This document shows, piece after piece, positions 1-8,932 of a DNA stretch of 64,000 bases. Source of the DNA: JADYZU01 sp964540965 (GTDB lineage: Bacteria; Pseudomonadota; Alphaproteobacteria; Rhodobacterales; Rhodobacteraceae); contig CAZIOT010000015.1 in assembly GCA_964540965.1 (NCBI GenBank), positions 1 through 64,000 on the forward strand. Reading direction: 5' to 3'. Under the pieces are notes generated by a model, which saw nothing but the letters and a program-made list of their open reading frames with translations, had not been told where the DNA came from and ran no database searches. Position 1 is the first letter of the stretch. Each line of letters starts with the position of its first letter. The position numbers and the translations under genes are program-made.

Positions 1-29
1 ACCAAACGTCAGATCGTAGCTTCCGTCAC

Positions 30-219
30 TGTCCGATTTCCGGGGAGTAGCTCACTTCATCAGCCCGGCAACGCCGAGCAGATCCTCGGGCCGCGCGCAG
101 CCCTTCAGCAACTCGTCCAGCAACTCGTTGGAAATCGTCATCGTCCTTGCTCCTCTCAGGACGCATGGACCGGATCAGTCATACACAGAAGGTCGGACAC
201 TCTCCGGAGTCGGACACCT
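30..219. mobile_element. Internally deleted IS256-family element (MITE-like remnant)
   Basis: The segment is bounded by an imperfect inverted repeat: TGTCCGATTTCCGGGGAG at 30-47, against GTGTCCGACTCCGGAGA read on the minus strand from 217 to 201. A second copy of GTGTCCGA lies just inside the right end (192-200). Between the ends sits only the start of an IS256-type transposase (52-141, minus). The simplest reading is an element that has lost most of its transposase but kept both ends. I see no convincing target-site duplication. The repeat limits are judged by eye. Confidence 0.6.
52..141 (-). pseudogene. IS256-family transposase, N-terminal fragment
   Basis: The minus strand encodes 29 residues beginning MTISNELLDELLKG and ending in GLMK followed by a stop. 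I recognise this as the conserved start of IS256/mutator-type transposases, which normally run to about 400 residues and carry a DDE catalytic core. Everything after residue 29 is missing, so the product cannot transpose. A good ribosome site (GAGAGGAGCAAGG) still precedes the ATG. Family assignment rests on recall of the N-terminal motif, not on a search. Confidence 0.75.
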
Positions 220-222
220 GTT

Positions 223-733
223 CTCAGTAAAAATCAATGAGATACGCGATTCCACTCTAACGGATTTCCCGCCCCCAATCTTAAACTAATTCCCACGCGC
301 ACAGGATCCTGCCCGTTCCGCGCAGCGGAGACGATGGTGATGGCGCGGGTGGGCTCCATGCACAGCTTCCATGGCGAATCAGAAATCCCAAGATCAGGGA
401 ATCCCTCTCGATTCATTCAAGCGTCATCCCGCTCTGACTCACCACCGAAGCTGTCCAATCGATGGGGGTATCCAATCATGGTTCAGGCAAAGGGGTGTCC
501 AGCGGGACAAGGGCAGCGCGCCGCCAGACGCTTCCCTTTCGAGTGGCAGTATGCCTTGCCGATCAACGGGTGCTCGGCGTCTGCCGCCGGGGGCGTGGAT
601 CGCCCGCTATCGGGGCAAGGCAATCCGATCCATGCGCTATCGGCCTACCCGCAGCCTGACCCCGACGGCCATGGTCACCAACCCACGCCCACCGCAGCCG
701 GACTGGCGAGGCAGCCGGCCCGGCAGCCCGACC
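223..733. other. Gene-poor stretch without a recognisable gene
   Basis: About 500 bases lie between the IS256 remnant and the stop codon of the SDR gene. The first 80 bases are AT-richer. Open frames exist, but none has a credible start, domain or codon pattern; they look like chance frames in GC-rich DNA. A TGCCTTGCC/GGCAAGGCA inverted repeat near 551-625 is the only structure I noticed. Because the next gene runs toward this stretch, it may simply be the 3' side of that operon plus transposon debris. Confidence 0.5.
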
Positions 734-1477
734 TCAAAACCCGCCGCCGTCCACGCTGTAGGCGCTGCCGGTGACGAAGCTGGCTTCGTCGCTCAGGAGG
801 AAGGCAATGACGTTTGCGATCTCGTCGGGCGTCGCCATCTTTGCCGGGGTTGTCGCCTCGCGTCCCTGCAACAGGCCATGCGCCAGGGATTCGCGCAGCA
901 TGGGGGTGTCGGTCATGCCGGGACAGACGGCGTTCACGCGGATCGCTCGGTCGAGGTTTTCAAGGGATGCGACGCGGGTCAGGCTCAGGACCGCGTTCTT
1001 CGAGGTGCCGTAACCGGCCGAATTCGGGAACGTCCTGAGCGCGCCGATCGACGACAGGTTCACGATGGAACCGCCATTGCCCTGCGCATGCATCCGCCGC
1101 AGCACCGCCTGCATCCCGAGGAACACGCTGCGGAGGTTGACGGCAAGGATGCGGTCGAATTCCGCCACGGGCATCTCGACCAGCGGCAGGCGCTTGCCAA
1201 GGATCCCGGCGTTGTTGACGAGGCCGTCGATGCGGCCGAAATGGGCGGCCGTCCGCGCGACGTAGTCGGCCACGCCGTCCTCGGTCGCGACATCGGCGCC
1301 AAGAGGCAGGAAGGGCGCGTCGGGCCCGGCCGCGATGGCATCGGCGACCCGCGCGGCGTCAAGATCGACGCCCGCCACCCGGCAGCCCTCGGACAGCAGC
1401 CGCCGCACGGTCGCGCTACCGATGCCTCCGGCGGAGCCGGTGACGATCACGACCTTGCCCGCAAGCCCTGCCAACAT
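734..1477 (-). CDS. SDR-family NAD(P)-dependent oxidoreductase
   Basis: This 247-residue protein has the classical short-chain dehydrogenase layout: a TGSAGGIG cofactor loop (residues 13-20), NNAG at about 88-91, a catalytic Ser near 142, and YGTSK with Tyr156 and Lys160. The C-terminal VDGGG motif is present. Such enzymes interconvert hydroxyl and keto groups, and here a hydroxyacyl-CoA or cyclic alcohol is plausible. It starts 20 bases after dctM, so it is probably the last gene of the TRAP transporter operon. That suggests it acts early on the imported substrate. Substrate unknown. Confidence 0.9.
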   Translation of the reverse strand: MLAGLAGKVVIVTGSAGGIGSATVRRLLSEGCRVAGVDLDAARVADAIAAGPDAPFLPLGADVATEDGVADYVARTAAHFGRIDGLVNNAGILGKRLPLVEMPVAEFDRILAVNLRSVFLGMQAVLRRMHAQGNGGSIVNLSSIGALRTFPNSAGYGTSKNAVLSLTRVASLENLDRAIRVNAVCPGMTDTPMLRESLAHGLLQGREATTPAKMATPDEIANVIAFLLSDEASFVTGSAYSVDGGGF

Positions 1478-1497
1478 CGCCTGTCACCCTCTCGCGG

Positions 1498-2811
1498 TCA
1501 CTGGATCATCAGCGACGGCAGCCAGGTGATGAGCGGCGGGTAGAACAGCAGGGCGGCCATGATGAATGCCTCGGCCAACAGGAACCAGCTTACCCCGCGA
1601 AAGATGGCGCCCATCGGGATGTCCGGCCCCACCGCGCCCTTGACCACGAAGACGTTCAGCCCGATGGGCGGCGTCAGCAGGCCGATTTCCAGCATCTTCA
1701 CCAGGATGACGCCGATCCAGATGCCGTCGATCCCCATCTCGTGAAAGATCGGCAAGAGGACCGGCAGCGTCAGAAGCAGAACGCCCAGCGGATCAAGGAA
1801 ACAGCCTAGGATGAGGTAGATCACGCAGGCGATCAGGACGATGACCATCGGACTGTCGGTCATGCCTGCCATCGCCCCCGCCAGGTATTGCGGCGTCCCG
1901 GTCAGCGCGAGGAACTGGGTAAGCAGCGTCGCGCCGATGGCGATCAGCAGGATCGAGGCGGTGGTGGCGGTCGTCTGCCGCAGGCTGTCCAGAACGATGG
2001 ACCAGGTCAGCTTGCGCTGCGCGGCCAGCACCACGGCGACGATGACCACGCCCAGCGCCGACGCCTCGGTCGCGGTGGCATAGCCGCCGTAGATCGCCAC
2101 GACGATTCCGCCGGCGACGACCGGGATCGGCCAGACCGGGCCGAGCGACCGAACCTTGTCCCTGAAGGTGACGCCTTCCATGTCCTGCCGGGGCGCCAGT
2201 GCGGGGTTGATCGAGGCGCGGACAAAGATCAGCGCGGAATAGCCGATGGCCGTCACGATGCCGGGGATCAACCCGGCGATCAGCATCTTGCCGACCGATT
2301 CCTCGGCGAAGGTGGCGTAAAGCACCATGATGATCGACGGCGGGATCAGCGACCCGATGGTGCCCACGGCGGCGGCGGTGCCGGTGGCCAGCCCCTTGTC
2401 ATAACCGGCGCGCAGCATCTCGGGCACGGCAATCTTGCCCATGGCGGCGGTGGTCGCGATGGACGACCCCGACAGCGCCGCAAAGCCCGCCCCGGCAAAG
2501 CTGGTGGCGATGGCCAGCCCGCCGGGCAGGCGGCCCATCCACAGGCGCAGCGCGGAATACAGCAGCGACATCATCCCGCTGTTCGATGCCAGCGCCCCCA
2601 TCAGCACGAACATCGGGATCGCCGACAGCGTCCAGTGCGACATGAATTCGTAGGGCACGAGGCCCAGAGAGCTGAACGCGACCTGCGGGCTGCGCATCAC
2701 GGCGATGCCGACAAAGGCCACGAGGGTCAGCGCAAGGCCGATGGACATCCGCAGCGCCAGCAGCAGGATCAGGACGAAGATGGCGACAAAGCCGATTGCG
2801 ACGCCGGACAT
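1498..2811 (-). CDS. dctM: TRAP transporter large permease (DctM type)
   Basis: This 437-residue, very hydrophobic protein has the size and about 12-helix pattern of the TRAP large membrane subunit, which carries substrate across the inner membrane using the sodium gradient. Typical DctM stretches are visible, such as GSSIATTAAMGKIAVPEM near 115-132 and IPPSIIMVLYA near 155. It begins 4 bases after dctQ ends, and an SDR gene follows. Together with dctP and dctQ it forms a complete tripartite carboxylate uptake system. Confidence 0.95.
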   Translation of the reverse strand: MSGVAIGFVAIFVLILLLALRMSIGLALTLVAFVGIAVMRSPQVAFSSLGLVPYEFMSHWTLSAIPMFVLMGALASNSGMMSLLYSALRLWMGRLPGGLAIATSFAGAGFAALSGSSIATTAAMGKIAVPEMLRAGYDKGLATGTAAAVGTIGSLIPPSIIMVLYATFAEESVGKMLIAGLIPGIVTAIGYSALIFVRASINPALAPRQDMEGVTFRDKVRSLGPVWPIPVVAGGIVVAIYGGYATATEASALGVVIVAVVLAAQRKLTWSIVLDSLRQTTATTASILLIAIGATLLTQFLALTGTPQYLAGAMAGMTDSPMVIVLIACVIYLILGCFLDPLGVLLLTLPVLLPIFHEMGIDGIWIGVILVKMLEIGLLTPPIGLNVFVVKGAVGPDIPMGAIFRGVSWFLLAEAFIMAALLFYPPLITWLPSLMIQ

Positions 2812-2815
2812 GCGC

Positions 2816-3346
2816 TCAGGCCCCGTCGAATTTGTGGGTGGGGCCGCTCTCGGGCGGCGTGTCGTCGTGGGGATAGAAAAGCTGGTAGATCATCACCACC
2901 GCCATGGCGCCAAAGCCCAGGGGCAGCATCCAGCGGCCGGGCCAGACCGGAAGCTGGCCCACCGTCGTCCACATCGCGGCACCGACCTGCGTCTGCCGCA
3001 TCGCCGCCAGCACCGATCCATAGACCAGTGCAAGGCAGATGCCGATGGATGCCAGCATCCCGAGAAAGGCGGCGGCCTTGCGCAGCCGCACCGGCACGAA
3101 ATCGGCAATCGCCTCGGCCTCGATGTGTTCGCGCCGCCACTGGACATAGCCGAGCGGCACGAAGGCGACGGCGATCATGTAGTAATAGGTCGCGATCTCG
3201 ATTGTCGCCGGGATCGGCGCGCGGAACAGGCTGCGCGCGATCACCTCGGCCGTCACATGCAGCACCATCACGCCGATCAGCACCACGCCGACCAAGTTGC
3301 CGCCGGCGCTGATCGCCCTGACCAGTCCAAGGAAGAAGGTTTTCAT
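2816..3346 (-). CDS. dctQ: TRAP transporter small permease (DctQ type)
   Basis: This 176-residue membrane protein has four predicted helices (about residues 15-35, 50-70, 90-112 and 130-155), as expected for the small TRAP subunit that bridges DctP and DctM. It lies between dctP and dctM in the usual order. A strong hairpin sits in the 109-base gap after dctP, so dctQM are probably made at lower level than the binding protein. The C-terminal tail after the last helix is short and polar. Confidence 0.9.
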   Translation of the reverse strand: MKTFFLGLVRAISAGGNLVGVVLIGVMVLHVTAEVIARSLFRAPIPATIEIATYYYMIAVAFVPLGYVQWRREHIEAEAIADFVPVRLRKAAAFLGMLASIGICLALVYGSVLAAMRQTQVGAAMWTTVGQLPVWPGRWMLPLGFGAMAVVMIYQLFYPHDDTPPESGPTHKFDGA

Positions 3347-3417
3347 CGCATGCCCCGCTTTGCTCGGCGATGGGCCGCGGGCGCGTCAACGGCGACTGCC
3401 CGACAGGCCCAAGGGTC

Positions 3418-3448
3418 GGCGGGCCGCGCGTTTCCGGCGCGGCCCGCC
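3418..3448. promoter_or_regulatory. Intercistronic hairpin between dctP and dctQ
   Basis: A perfect 12-base inverted repeat (GGCGGGCCGCGC, 3418-3429, and its complement 3437-3448) encloses a 7-base loop. It lies 8 bases downstream of the dctP stop on the minus strand. No T-run follows, so it looks more like a 3'-end stabiliser or partial terminator that raises dctP mRNA over dctQM than a full terminator. Confidence 0.7.
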
Positions 3449-3455
3449 CGTTCAC

Positions 3456-4562
3456 TCAGGGCTGGTAGGTCGAGGCGATCCCGACCAGAACCTGCTGCAT
3501 CTCCTCGCGCGTCACTTCGCGCCCGGCCAGCTCGGCCTCCCATTTCGCGTAGATTTCAAGGAAGGTGTCGGCGATCTGCTGCGCGTCCGCGACGCCCGCA
3601 TCCGTCGCGATCTGCACGGCTTCGGCGATGATGCGTTCGTTGGCGCTGTCCACGGCCGTCTGCATCCAGTCGGGGGCGGCAGTGAAGGTGATGGTCTGGC
3701 TCAGCTCCTCGCGGCTGGCGTCGAACTGGCCCTGCTCTTCCCACACGCGGTTGACATAGGCGATCTGCGCTTCCTCGATCAGGATCGCCTGCTGGTCGTC
3801 GGTCAGCGTGTTCCAGTATTCCCGGTTGAAGGAAATGACATGCGGGATGACGTTCTTGGTCGCGCTCACCTCGATCACGTCCGTCACAACGTCGCGGAAC
3901 GAATAGGTGGTCAGCCAGGACGGTTCACCCAGCGCGCAGTCGATGACCTTGCGCTGCAGCGATTCATAGATCTCGGCGAAGGTGATGTTGGCGGGGACCG
4001 CGCCCATTTCCTCGATCACGCGCCCGGCAAGGCCGGTGGCACGGATACGCAGCCCGGCCATCTCCTCGGCCGAGTTGATGGGACGGTTGCACAGCATCTG
4101 GTAGGGGCCGCTGGAATCGACCACGATGGGGACGATGTTCCACTGTTCGTCCTCGGCCGCGCAGGCGGGGCAATTGTGCATCACCATCTCGGCCATCGCC
4201 GCAGTCGCGGCCATGCGGTCGCCAAAGGTGCCGCCGATATCGACCAGAAGGATATTGGCCGGAAGCTGGGCGCGCCAGAACTGCGTCGACACCTGCGAGG
4301 CATCGACCACGCCCGAGGACAGGCTTTCAAGCGCCCCGCCCAGGGTGACGACCGACCCGCCCGCAAAGATCTCGAAGGTCAGGCCGCCCTCGATCCGCGC
4401 CGCCGAGGCCTCGAGCCAGGGGCGAACGAAATGGGTGGTCCAGATGGCGGTTTCGGGGTGGCCATAGCCGAATGACAGGTGGGTCTCGGCCGTCGCGCCG
4501 CCGCCGCCAAGCGACAGGATTGCGGCGATGCCGCCGGCCGACAGGATCGTTTTCATGCTCAT
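3456..4562 (-). CDS. dctP: TRAP transporter substrate-binding protein (DctP type)
   Basis: The ATG at 4562 follows a GGGAGGA ribosome site and gives 368 residues. An in-frame longer start at 4655 has no such site. The protein opens with MSMKTILSAGG and a hydrophobic stretch ending AETHLSFGYG, a Sec signal peptide. The mature part shows DctP hallmarks: GLRIRATGLAGRVIEEMGA, with the arginine that normally binds the ligand carboxylate, then NITFAEIYESLQRKVIDCALG. It captures an organic acid in the periplasm and passes it to DctQM. An extra Cys pair (CPACAAE) in the middle is less usual. Confidence 0.92.
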   Translation of the reverse strand: MSMKTILSAGGIAAILSLGGGGATAETHLSFGYGHPETAIWTTHFVRPWLEASAARIEGGLTFEIFAGGSVVTLGGALESLSSGVVDASQVSTQFWRAQLPANILLVDIGGTFGDRMAATAAMAEMVMHNCPACAAEDEQWNIVPIVVDSSGPYQMLCNRPINSAEEMAGLRIRATGLAGRVIEEMGAVPANITFAEIYESLQRKVIDCALGEPSWLTTYSFRDVVTDVIEVSATKNVIPHVISFNREYWNTLTDDQQAILIEEAQIAYVNRVWEEQGQFDASREELSQTITFTAAPDWMQTAVDSANERIIAEAVQIATDAGVADAQQIADTFLEIYAKWEAELAGREVTREEMQQVLVGIASTYQP

Positions 4563-4901
4563 TTCCGTCCTCCCAATCTGAGCTTGTCTGTCAGGTTCTT
4601 GCGGTATGCGGGCGTCCCTCCCGGACGTCCGTTTGCCCACTATGTGGGCAGTCACCCGATCGCTCCCGACGGCATGGGCGAAGCCCTGCGTGCAACCATA
4701 CGGAAGGATCGGCAGATTTCAAAGGTTTTCTGGGCAATTCACCCAGCGCAGAGCGCGGTTTTCCTTGCGTCCGGGTGCCGTGTTTCGCGACATTCTCACC
4801 CAAACGTCCACATGGTGAGATGGCCTCGTCCGCAAGCCATGACGCCGCACCCCGCCCCGTATCCGGGCGGGTCGATTCGCCATGTGACAGGCTGCGTGCT
4901 G
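4563..4901. promoter_or_regulatory. dctP upstream region with palindromic operator
   Basis: These 339 bases separate the crotonase gene stop from dctP, both on the minus strand, and must hold the dctP promoter. The clearest element is a perfect palindrome TGCCCAC-TAT-GTGGGCA at 4634-4650, about 72 bases upstream of the ATG. Its core CACTATGTGG recurs in front of the acyl-CoA dehydrogenase genes near 11.2 kb. No gene is supported here. Confidence 0.6.
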
Positions 4902-5612
4902 TCATGGCCGCCTCGGCCCTGGCGTGGGCGTGAAGCCGCGTTCAAAGACCAGCGCCTCGGCCAGCGGCATTGTCGCGGCCTTCGCATAAAGCGTTCGGAT
5001 GCGGGCGATGGCGCCGGGGTCGTTTTCCGCCGCGCGGGCGGCAAGGGCCAGCGCGAAATCGTCCAGCTCCGCGCGCGGCACGACATGGTCGCACAGGCCG
5101 ATGCGCAACGCCTCGTCGATGGCCAGCGGCTCGCAGGTCAGCGACAGGCGAAGTGCGGCGGCCAGCCCGATCCGCCGCGGCAGCCGCGCAGACAGCCCCC
5201 AGCGCGGCACGATCCCGAGCCGGGCATGGGTGTCGCGGAAGCGGGTGTCGTCGGCTGCAACGATCACATCGGCGCACAGCGCGATTTCCAGCCCGCCGGT
5301 ATAGCAATGGCCATGCACGGCGGCGATCAGGATCGGCCGCAGGTTGCCCAGCGCCTCGACCGTTCTTGAGCGGAATTCGGGATCCTCGGTGACGACGCCC
5401 GCGTTCAGGGCCTCGACATCCGCCCCGGCGCAGAACGACCGTCCCGCGCCTTTCAGGACGACGCAGCGCACCGCCTGATCCGCCTCGATGGAGTCGAGAT
5501 GCGCGCGCAGGTCGGCGAAGAGCGCCGGAGACAGCGCGTTCAGCTTGTCGGGGCGGTTCAGCGTCAGGACGCTGACCGCGCCGCGATCCTCGCGCAGGAC
5601 AAGGGCGGTCAT
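4902..5612 (-). CDS. Enoyl-CoA hydratase/isomerase (crotonase) family protein
   Basis: This 236-residue protein has a crotonase fold: the oxyanion-hole segment GAGRSFCAGADV near 58-69 and the second signature HGHCYTGGLEIALCADVIVA near 98-117. The next stretch, DTHARLGIVPRWGLSARLPR, belongs to the subgroup that carries DTHAR where classical hydratases have a PE motif, so the second catalytic Glu may be absent. It likely hydrates or isomerises an enoyl-CoA intermediate. It is the last gene of a tightly coupled operon running from 11,004 down to 4,902 and overlaps the upstream gene by 4 bases. Confidence 0.88.
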   Translation of the reverse strand: MTALVLREDRGAVSVLTLNRPDKLNALSPALFADLRAHLDSIEADQAVRCVVLKGAGRSFCAGADVEALNAGVVTEDPEFRSRTVEALGNLRPILIAAVHGHCYTGGLEIALCADVIVAADDTRFRDTHARLGIVPRWGLSARLPRRIGLAAALRLSLTCEPLAIDEALRIGLCDHVVPRAELDDFALALAARAAENDPGAIARIRTLYAKAATMPLAEALVFERGFTPTPGPRRP

Positions 5613-6565
5613 GGCCGGCCCCGCGCGGCATGGCGCGGCGGCGCGCGGTATTCGGCGTCGATCCGGTCCACCAGTCCGGCGACGGTCGGCACATCATGGA
5701 TCAGGTCCACCCCCTGTCCCGCCGCCCAGACATCGCGCCAGGGTTTCGCATTTTCATGCGGGGTTCCCGAAGCGGGCAGCGCCTTGGGGTCATATCCGGC
5801 GCGGGCGATGGAGCGGGCGAGCATGTTGGCCGGCACGCCATGGGTGAAGAACGGGGTAAAGACCAGTTCGTCCGACCGCGACGCGACGATGAAATCCTTG
5901 TAATCCTGCGGCACCCGCGCCTCCTGCGTGGCGATGAACCGGGTACCCATATAGACCAGATCGGCCCCCAGTTCCCGCGCCGCGCGCATCTGCGCGCCGG
6001 TGCCGATGCCGCCCGCCAGCACGATCACGCCGTCAAAGAATTCCCGCACCGCCTGCACGAAGACAAACGGGTTCATCCGCCCGGAATGCCCGCCGCCGCC
6101 CGCGCCGATCAGGATCATCCCGTCCACCCCCGCCGCCGCCGCCTTTTCCGCATGCCGAATGCTGGTCACGTCGTGGAAGATCATCCCGCCCCAGCCGTGG
6201 ACCTCGGGCACGATGTCGTCCGGGGCGCCGTTGATGGTGATGACCAGCGGAACCTTGCGGCTGCGGCAGACCTCGACCTCCTCCTCGAACCGTGCCGAGG
6301 CGCCGGTCTTGCCCGACCGCAGGCTGAGGTTGGCGATGCAGGGGCCGGTGGGCTGGCCGGTCGCGCGGTGCCGGGCCAGATCGGCCTCGATCCCGTCCAG
6401 CCAGTCACCGTATTCCTGCGCGCTGCGGGCCGAGGCCGAGGCGCAGGCGGCCGCGACATTGGCCTGGCAGGCGGCCAGCACCAGTTCGGGATAGGACACA
6501 AGGAACATCGGCGCGCAGATCAGCGGCAGGCGTGTTCCGGCGAAAAGGGCCAGAGGATCAGCCAT
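5609..6565 (-). CDS. Nitronate monooxygenase-family flavoprotein
   Basis: The ATG at 6565 (MADPLALFAG) overlaps the end of the ligase gene and gives 318 residues. The protein is an FMN TIM-barrel of the 2-nitropropane dioxygenase family: RLPLICAPMF near the start, IFHDVTSIRHAEKAAAAGVD in the middle, and an FMN-phosphate loop around GAGGGGHSGR and LAGGIGTGAQMRAARELGAD. In acyl-CoA islands such proteins often act as enoyl- or dienoyl-CoA reductases; IpdC of steroid-ring degradation is the known example. That role is inference here. A paralogue lies at 25,115. Confidence 0.88.
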   Translation of the reverse strand: MADPLALFAGTRLPLICAPMFLVSYPELVLAACQANVAAACASASARSAQEYGDWLDGIEADLARHRATGQPTGPCIANLSLRSGKTGASARFEEEVEVCRSRKVPLVITINGAPDDIVPEVHGWGGMIFHDVTSIRHAEKAAAAGVDGMILIGAGGGGHSGRMNPFVFVQAVREFFDGVIVLAGGIGTGAQMRAARELGADLVYMGTRFIATQEARVPQDYKDFIVASRSDELVFTPFFTHGVPANMLARSIARAGYDPKALPASGTPHENAKPWRDVWAAGQGVDLIHDVPTVAGLVDRIDAEYRAPPRHAARGRP

Positions 6566-8150
6566 GGCAACCCCCGACAAGTGCAGCGGCGATCCGGCGC
6601 AATTCGGGTTTCTGCACCTTGCCGACGGTGTTCATCGGCAGGCTGTCCACGATCTCGAGCCGTTCGGGGAACTTCTGCCGGGCAAGCCCCGCTTCCATCA
6701 GATGGGCGGTCATCGCGGCAAAGTCGAAATCCATCCCCGGCCGCGGCACGACAAAGGCCACCGCCATCTCGCCGCGTTCGGGGTCCGGGGCGCCGACGAT
6801 GGCGATGCCCGCCACGGCGGGATGGCGCAGAAGGATGTTCTCGACCTCGAGCGGGCTGATATTCTCGCCCTTGCGGATGATGATGTCCTTGGTCCGCCCG
6901 GTGATGACGATGAACCGCCCTTCGACCACGCGGCCAAGATCCCCCATGAGGAAACGGCCGTCCGGGGTAAAGCAGCCGTCCTCGTCCTTCGGATCCAGAT
7001 AGCCCGCGAACATCTGCGGCGCGCGGATGGCGATTTCGCCCGCCGCGCCGGGGTCTGCCGCGCCGCCATCAGCGTTCAGGATGCGCAGGTCCACGGTGAT
7101 CTCGCCATCGGTGTCGGGCAGGCGTTCGGCCTCGGCCCGGGTCTGGATGCCGGGGCAGCAGGTGGGGATCTCGGTTGAACCATAGGCGCGTGACACCACG
7201 GCATTGGCAAAGGTCTCGTGCGCTTTCTTCACCAGATCGGGCGGCACGCTGGCGCCGCCGCAGATAAAGCGGCGCAGACCGGGCAGGCGGGTGCCCGCCC
7301 GCTGCGCCGCGTCCACCAGCCCGCGCAGAAAGGGCGTGGCGCCGGCCATGAAGGTGATCCCCTCGGCGTCGATACGCCGCACGGCGCGGGCGGCGTCCCA
7401 TTGGTCGTCAAGGACGACGCGGCAGCCGGCAATCCACGGGAATTCGAAAGCATAGATCGACCCGCCGACATGACCGATGGGCGAGGGGACATATAGCGCG
7501 TCACCCGCGCCGAAACCCCAGCATTCAGCCGCCCGCCGCACCGCCGCGTCGATCGAGGCATGGGTGTGGATCACCCCCTTGGGCCGTCCGGTGCTGCCCG
7601 AGGTGAAGATGATCATCTTGGCATCGGTGGCGGCGGGCAGGTCGGGCGCGGCGGGGGCATGGGCCAGCATGTCGGCGAATGTCCCACCGTCGCGCACCGG
7701 GATGACCAGCCGCGGAACCTGCGGCAGGCTGGCGACCATGGCGGCGTAATCGACCTTCTCCGTTGCCGGGGGCAGGAAGATCGCCTCGACCCCGCAGGCG
7801 GGCAGGATCACGCCCAGTTCCGCCGCCCGGTAGATCGGCAGCAGCGGCACGATGGGATGGCCGAACAGCGCGGCGGTCAGGTTGACGACGCAGGCCTCCC
7901 ACCAGTTCGGCAGTTGAAAGGCGATGGGCGCCCCGCGTGTCAGGCCCCGCGTCCGCAGCGCGCCGCCCAGCCGCAACGCCAGATCGACCAGTTCGCCGCG
8001 CGTCAGGTCGCGCCCGCCTTCGCTGGTCACCAGCCTGTCGGGGTCTGCCTCTGCGCCCGCCAGCGCCAGAGTCCCGATCCCCGGATGGCCGAAATCGCGC
8101 AGCCGCCCGGCGCGGCGCAGGTCGTCCAGCCTGTCCGACAGGCGCGTCAT
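6558..8150 (-). CDS. AMP-forming acyl-CoA ligase
   Basis: This 530-residue member of the ANL superfamily activates a carboxylic acid with ATP and CoA. Visible motifs in order are the phosphate loop IIFTSGSTGRPKGVIHTH near 185-202, the YGSTEIPTCCPG region, GDLGRVVEGRFIVITGRTKD with the hinge Asp, RKGENISPLEVEN, and the catalytic Lys in NTVGKVQKPELRR at the C-terminus. Length is normal. It overlaps the neighbours on both sides by a few bases, within an operon of crotonases and acyl-CoA dehydrogenases. The acid it activates is probably the substrate taken up by the TRAP system (inference). Confidence 0.93.
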   Translation of the reverse strand: MTRLSDRLDDLRRAGRLRDFGHPGIGTLALAGAEADPDRLVTSEGGRDLTRGELVDLALRLGGALRTRGLTRGAPIAFQLPNWWEACVVNLTAALFGHPIVPLLPIYRAAELGVILPACGVEAIFLPPATEKVDYAAMVASLPQVPRLVIPVRDGGTFADMLAHAPAAPDLPAATDAKMIIFTSGSTGRPKGVIHTHASIDAAVRRAAECWGFGAGDALYVPSPIGHVGGSIYAFEFPWIAGCRVVLDDQWDAARAVRRIDAEGITFMAGATPFLRGLVDAAQRAGTRLPGLRRFICGGASVPPDLVKKAHETFANAVVSRAYGSTEIPTCCPGIQTRAEAERLPDTDGEITVDLRILNADGGAADPGAAGEIAIRAPQMFAGYLDPKDEDGCFTPDGRFLMGDLGRVVEGRFIVITGRTKDIIIRKGENISPLEVENILLRHPAVAGIAIVGAPDPERGEMAVAFVVPRPGMDFDFAAMTAHLMEAGLARQKFPERLEIVDSLPMNTVGKVQKPELRRIAAALVGGCHG

Positions 8151-8932
8151 TCCTTGCGCGTCCTTCGCGCGAACGCCTCGACCCGCTGCCGGTGCTCCTC
8201 GCTGCGCTGCGACAAAGCCTCATAGGCCAGCCCCGGATCCATCAGGGCGTGGGCGATACGCTTGAGTTCCAGATTGACCGTGGCCTTGGTCCAGCGGATC
8301 GCCTGCGTGGCCCCGGACAGCAGCCTTTCGCAAAAGGCATCAACGCGGGCGTCAAGCTCGGCCTCGGGCACGGCATGGTTGATCAGGCCGATGGCGGCCG
8401 CGCGTTCGGCGGTCAGCATCTCGCCGGTGAGCAGGAATTCCTTGGCCCGGTTGAAGCCGACAAGCTGCGGCCAGATCACCGCCCCGCCGTCGCCCGCGAC
8501 AAGCCCGATGGCCACATGCGGGTCGCCGATCCGTGCGGTGTCGGCGGCAAAGGTCACGTCGCAGAACAGCGCGATGGTGGCGCCAAGGCCCACCGCCGGG
8601 CCGTTGATCCGCGCGACCACCGGCTTTTCGATGTCGAGCAGGGTAAAGACCAGCCGTTTCGCATCGGCGATCTCGCGCGTGAATTCGTCGGGATTTGCGA
8701 TGAAATGCTGCATCCCGCCGATGTCGCCACCGGCCGAAAAGGCGCGGCCCGCGCCGGTCAGCACGATCACGTCGCTGTCCGGATCGGTGCCGGCAAAGGC
8801 CAGGGCCTCGATGATTTCGGAATGCATCGGCCCGCCAAAGGCGTTCAGCACCTCGGGCCGGTTCAGCGTTATGGTCAGCCGCCGCCCGGCGCGGGTCAGC
8901 AGCAGGGTTTCAAAGTCGGGAACCGCGCTCAT
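8147..8932 (-). CDS. Enoyl-CoA hydratase
   Basis: This 261-residue crotonase-family protein has GAGRAFSAGGDIGGM (oxyanion hole, about 59-73) and GPAVGLGATIALFCDVTFAA near 107-126, followed by IGDPHVAIGLVAGDGGAVIW. The residues around the second catalytic position (DPHV instead of PEV) differ from classical hydratases, as in many enzymes acting on bulky or cyclic CoA esters. The C-terminal LKRIAHALMDPGLAYE stretch is typical of the family. It overlaps both the ligase and the short acyl-CoA dehydrogenase genes by 4 bases. Confidence 0.9.
   Translation of the reverse strand: MSAVPDFETLLLTRAGRRLTITLNRPEVLNAFGGPMHSEIIEALAFAGTDPDSDVIVLTGAGRAFSAGGDIGGMQHFIANPDEFTREIADAKRLVFTLLDIEKPVVARINGPAVGLGATIALFCDVTFAADTARIGDPHVAIGLVAGDGGAVIWPQLVGFNRAKEFLLTGEMLTAERAAAIGLINHAVPEAELDARVDAFCERLLSGATQAIRWTKATVNLELKRIAHALMDPGLAYEALSQRSEEHRQRVEAFARRTRKE

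Noticed and set aside
551..625. Stem-loop from TGCCTTGCC/GGCAAGGCA
   Set aside because: The loop is over 50 bases and there is no adjoining gene end or T-run; likely chance in GC-rich DNA.
223..733. Possible degenerate IS5-type transposase frames on the plus strand
   Set aside because: Short matches such as RGKAIRS in different frames could be read as transposase scraps, but no continuous motif or terminal repeat supports it.
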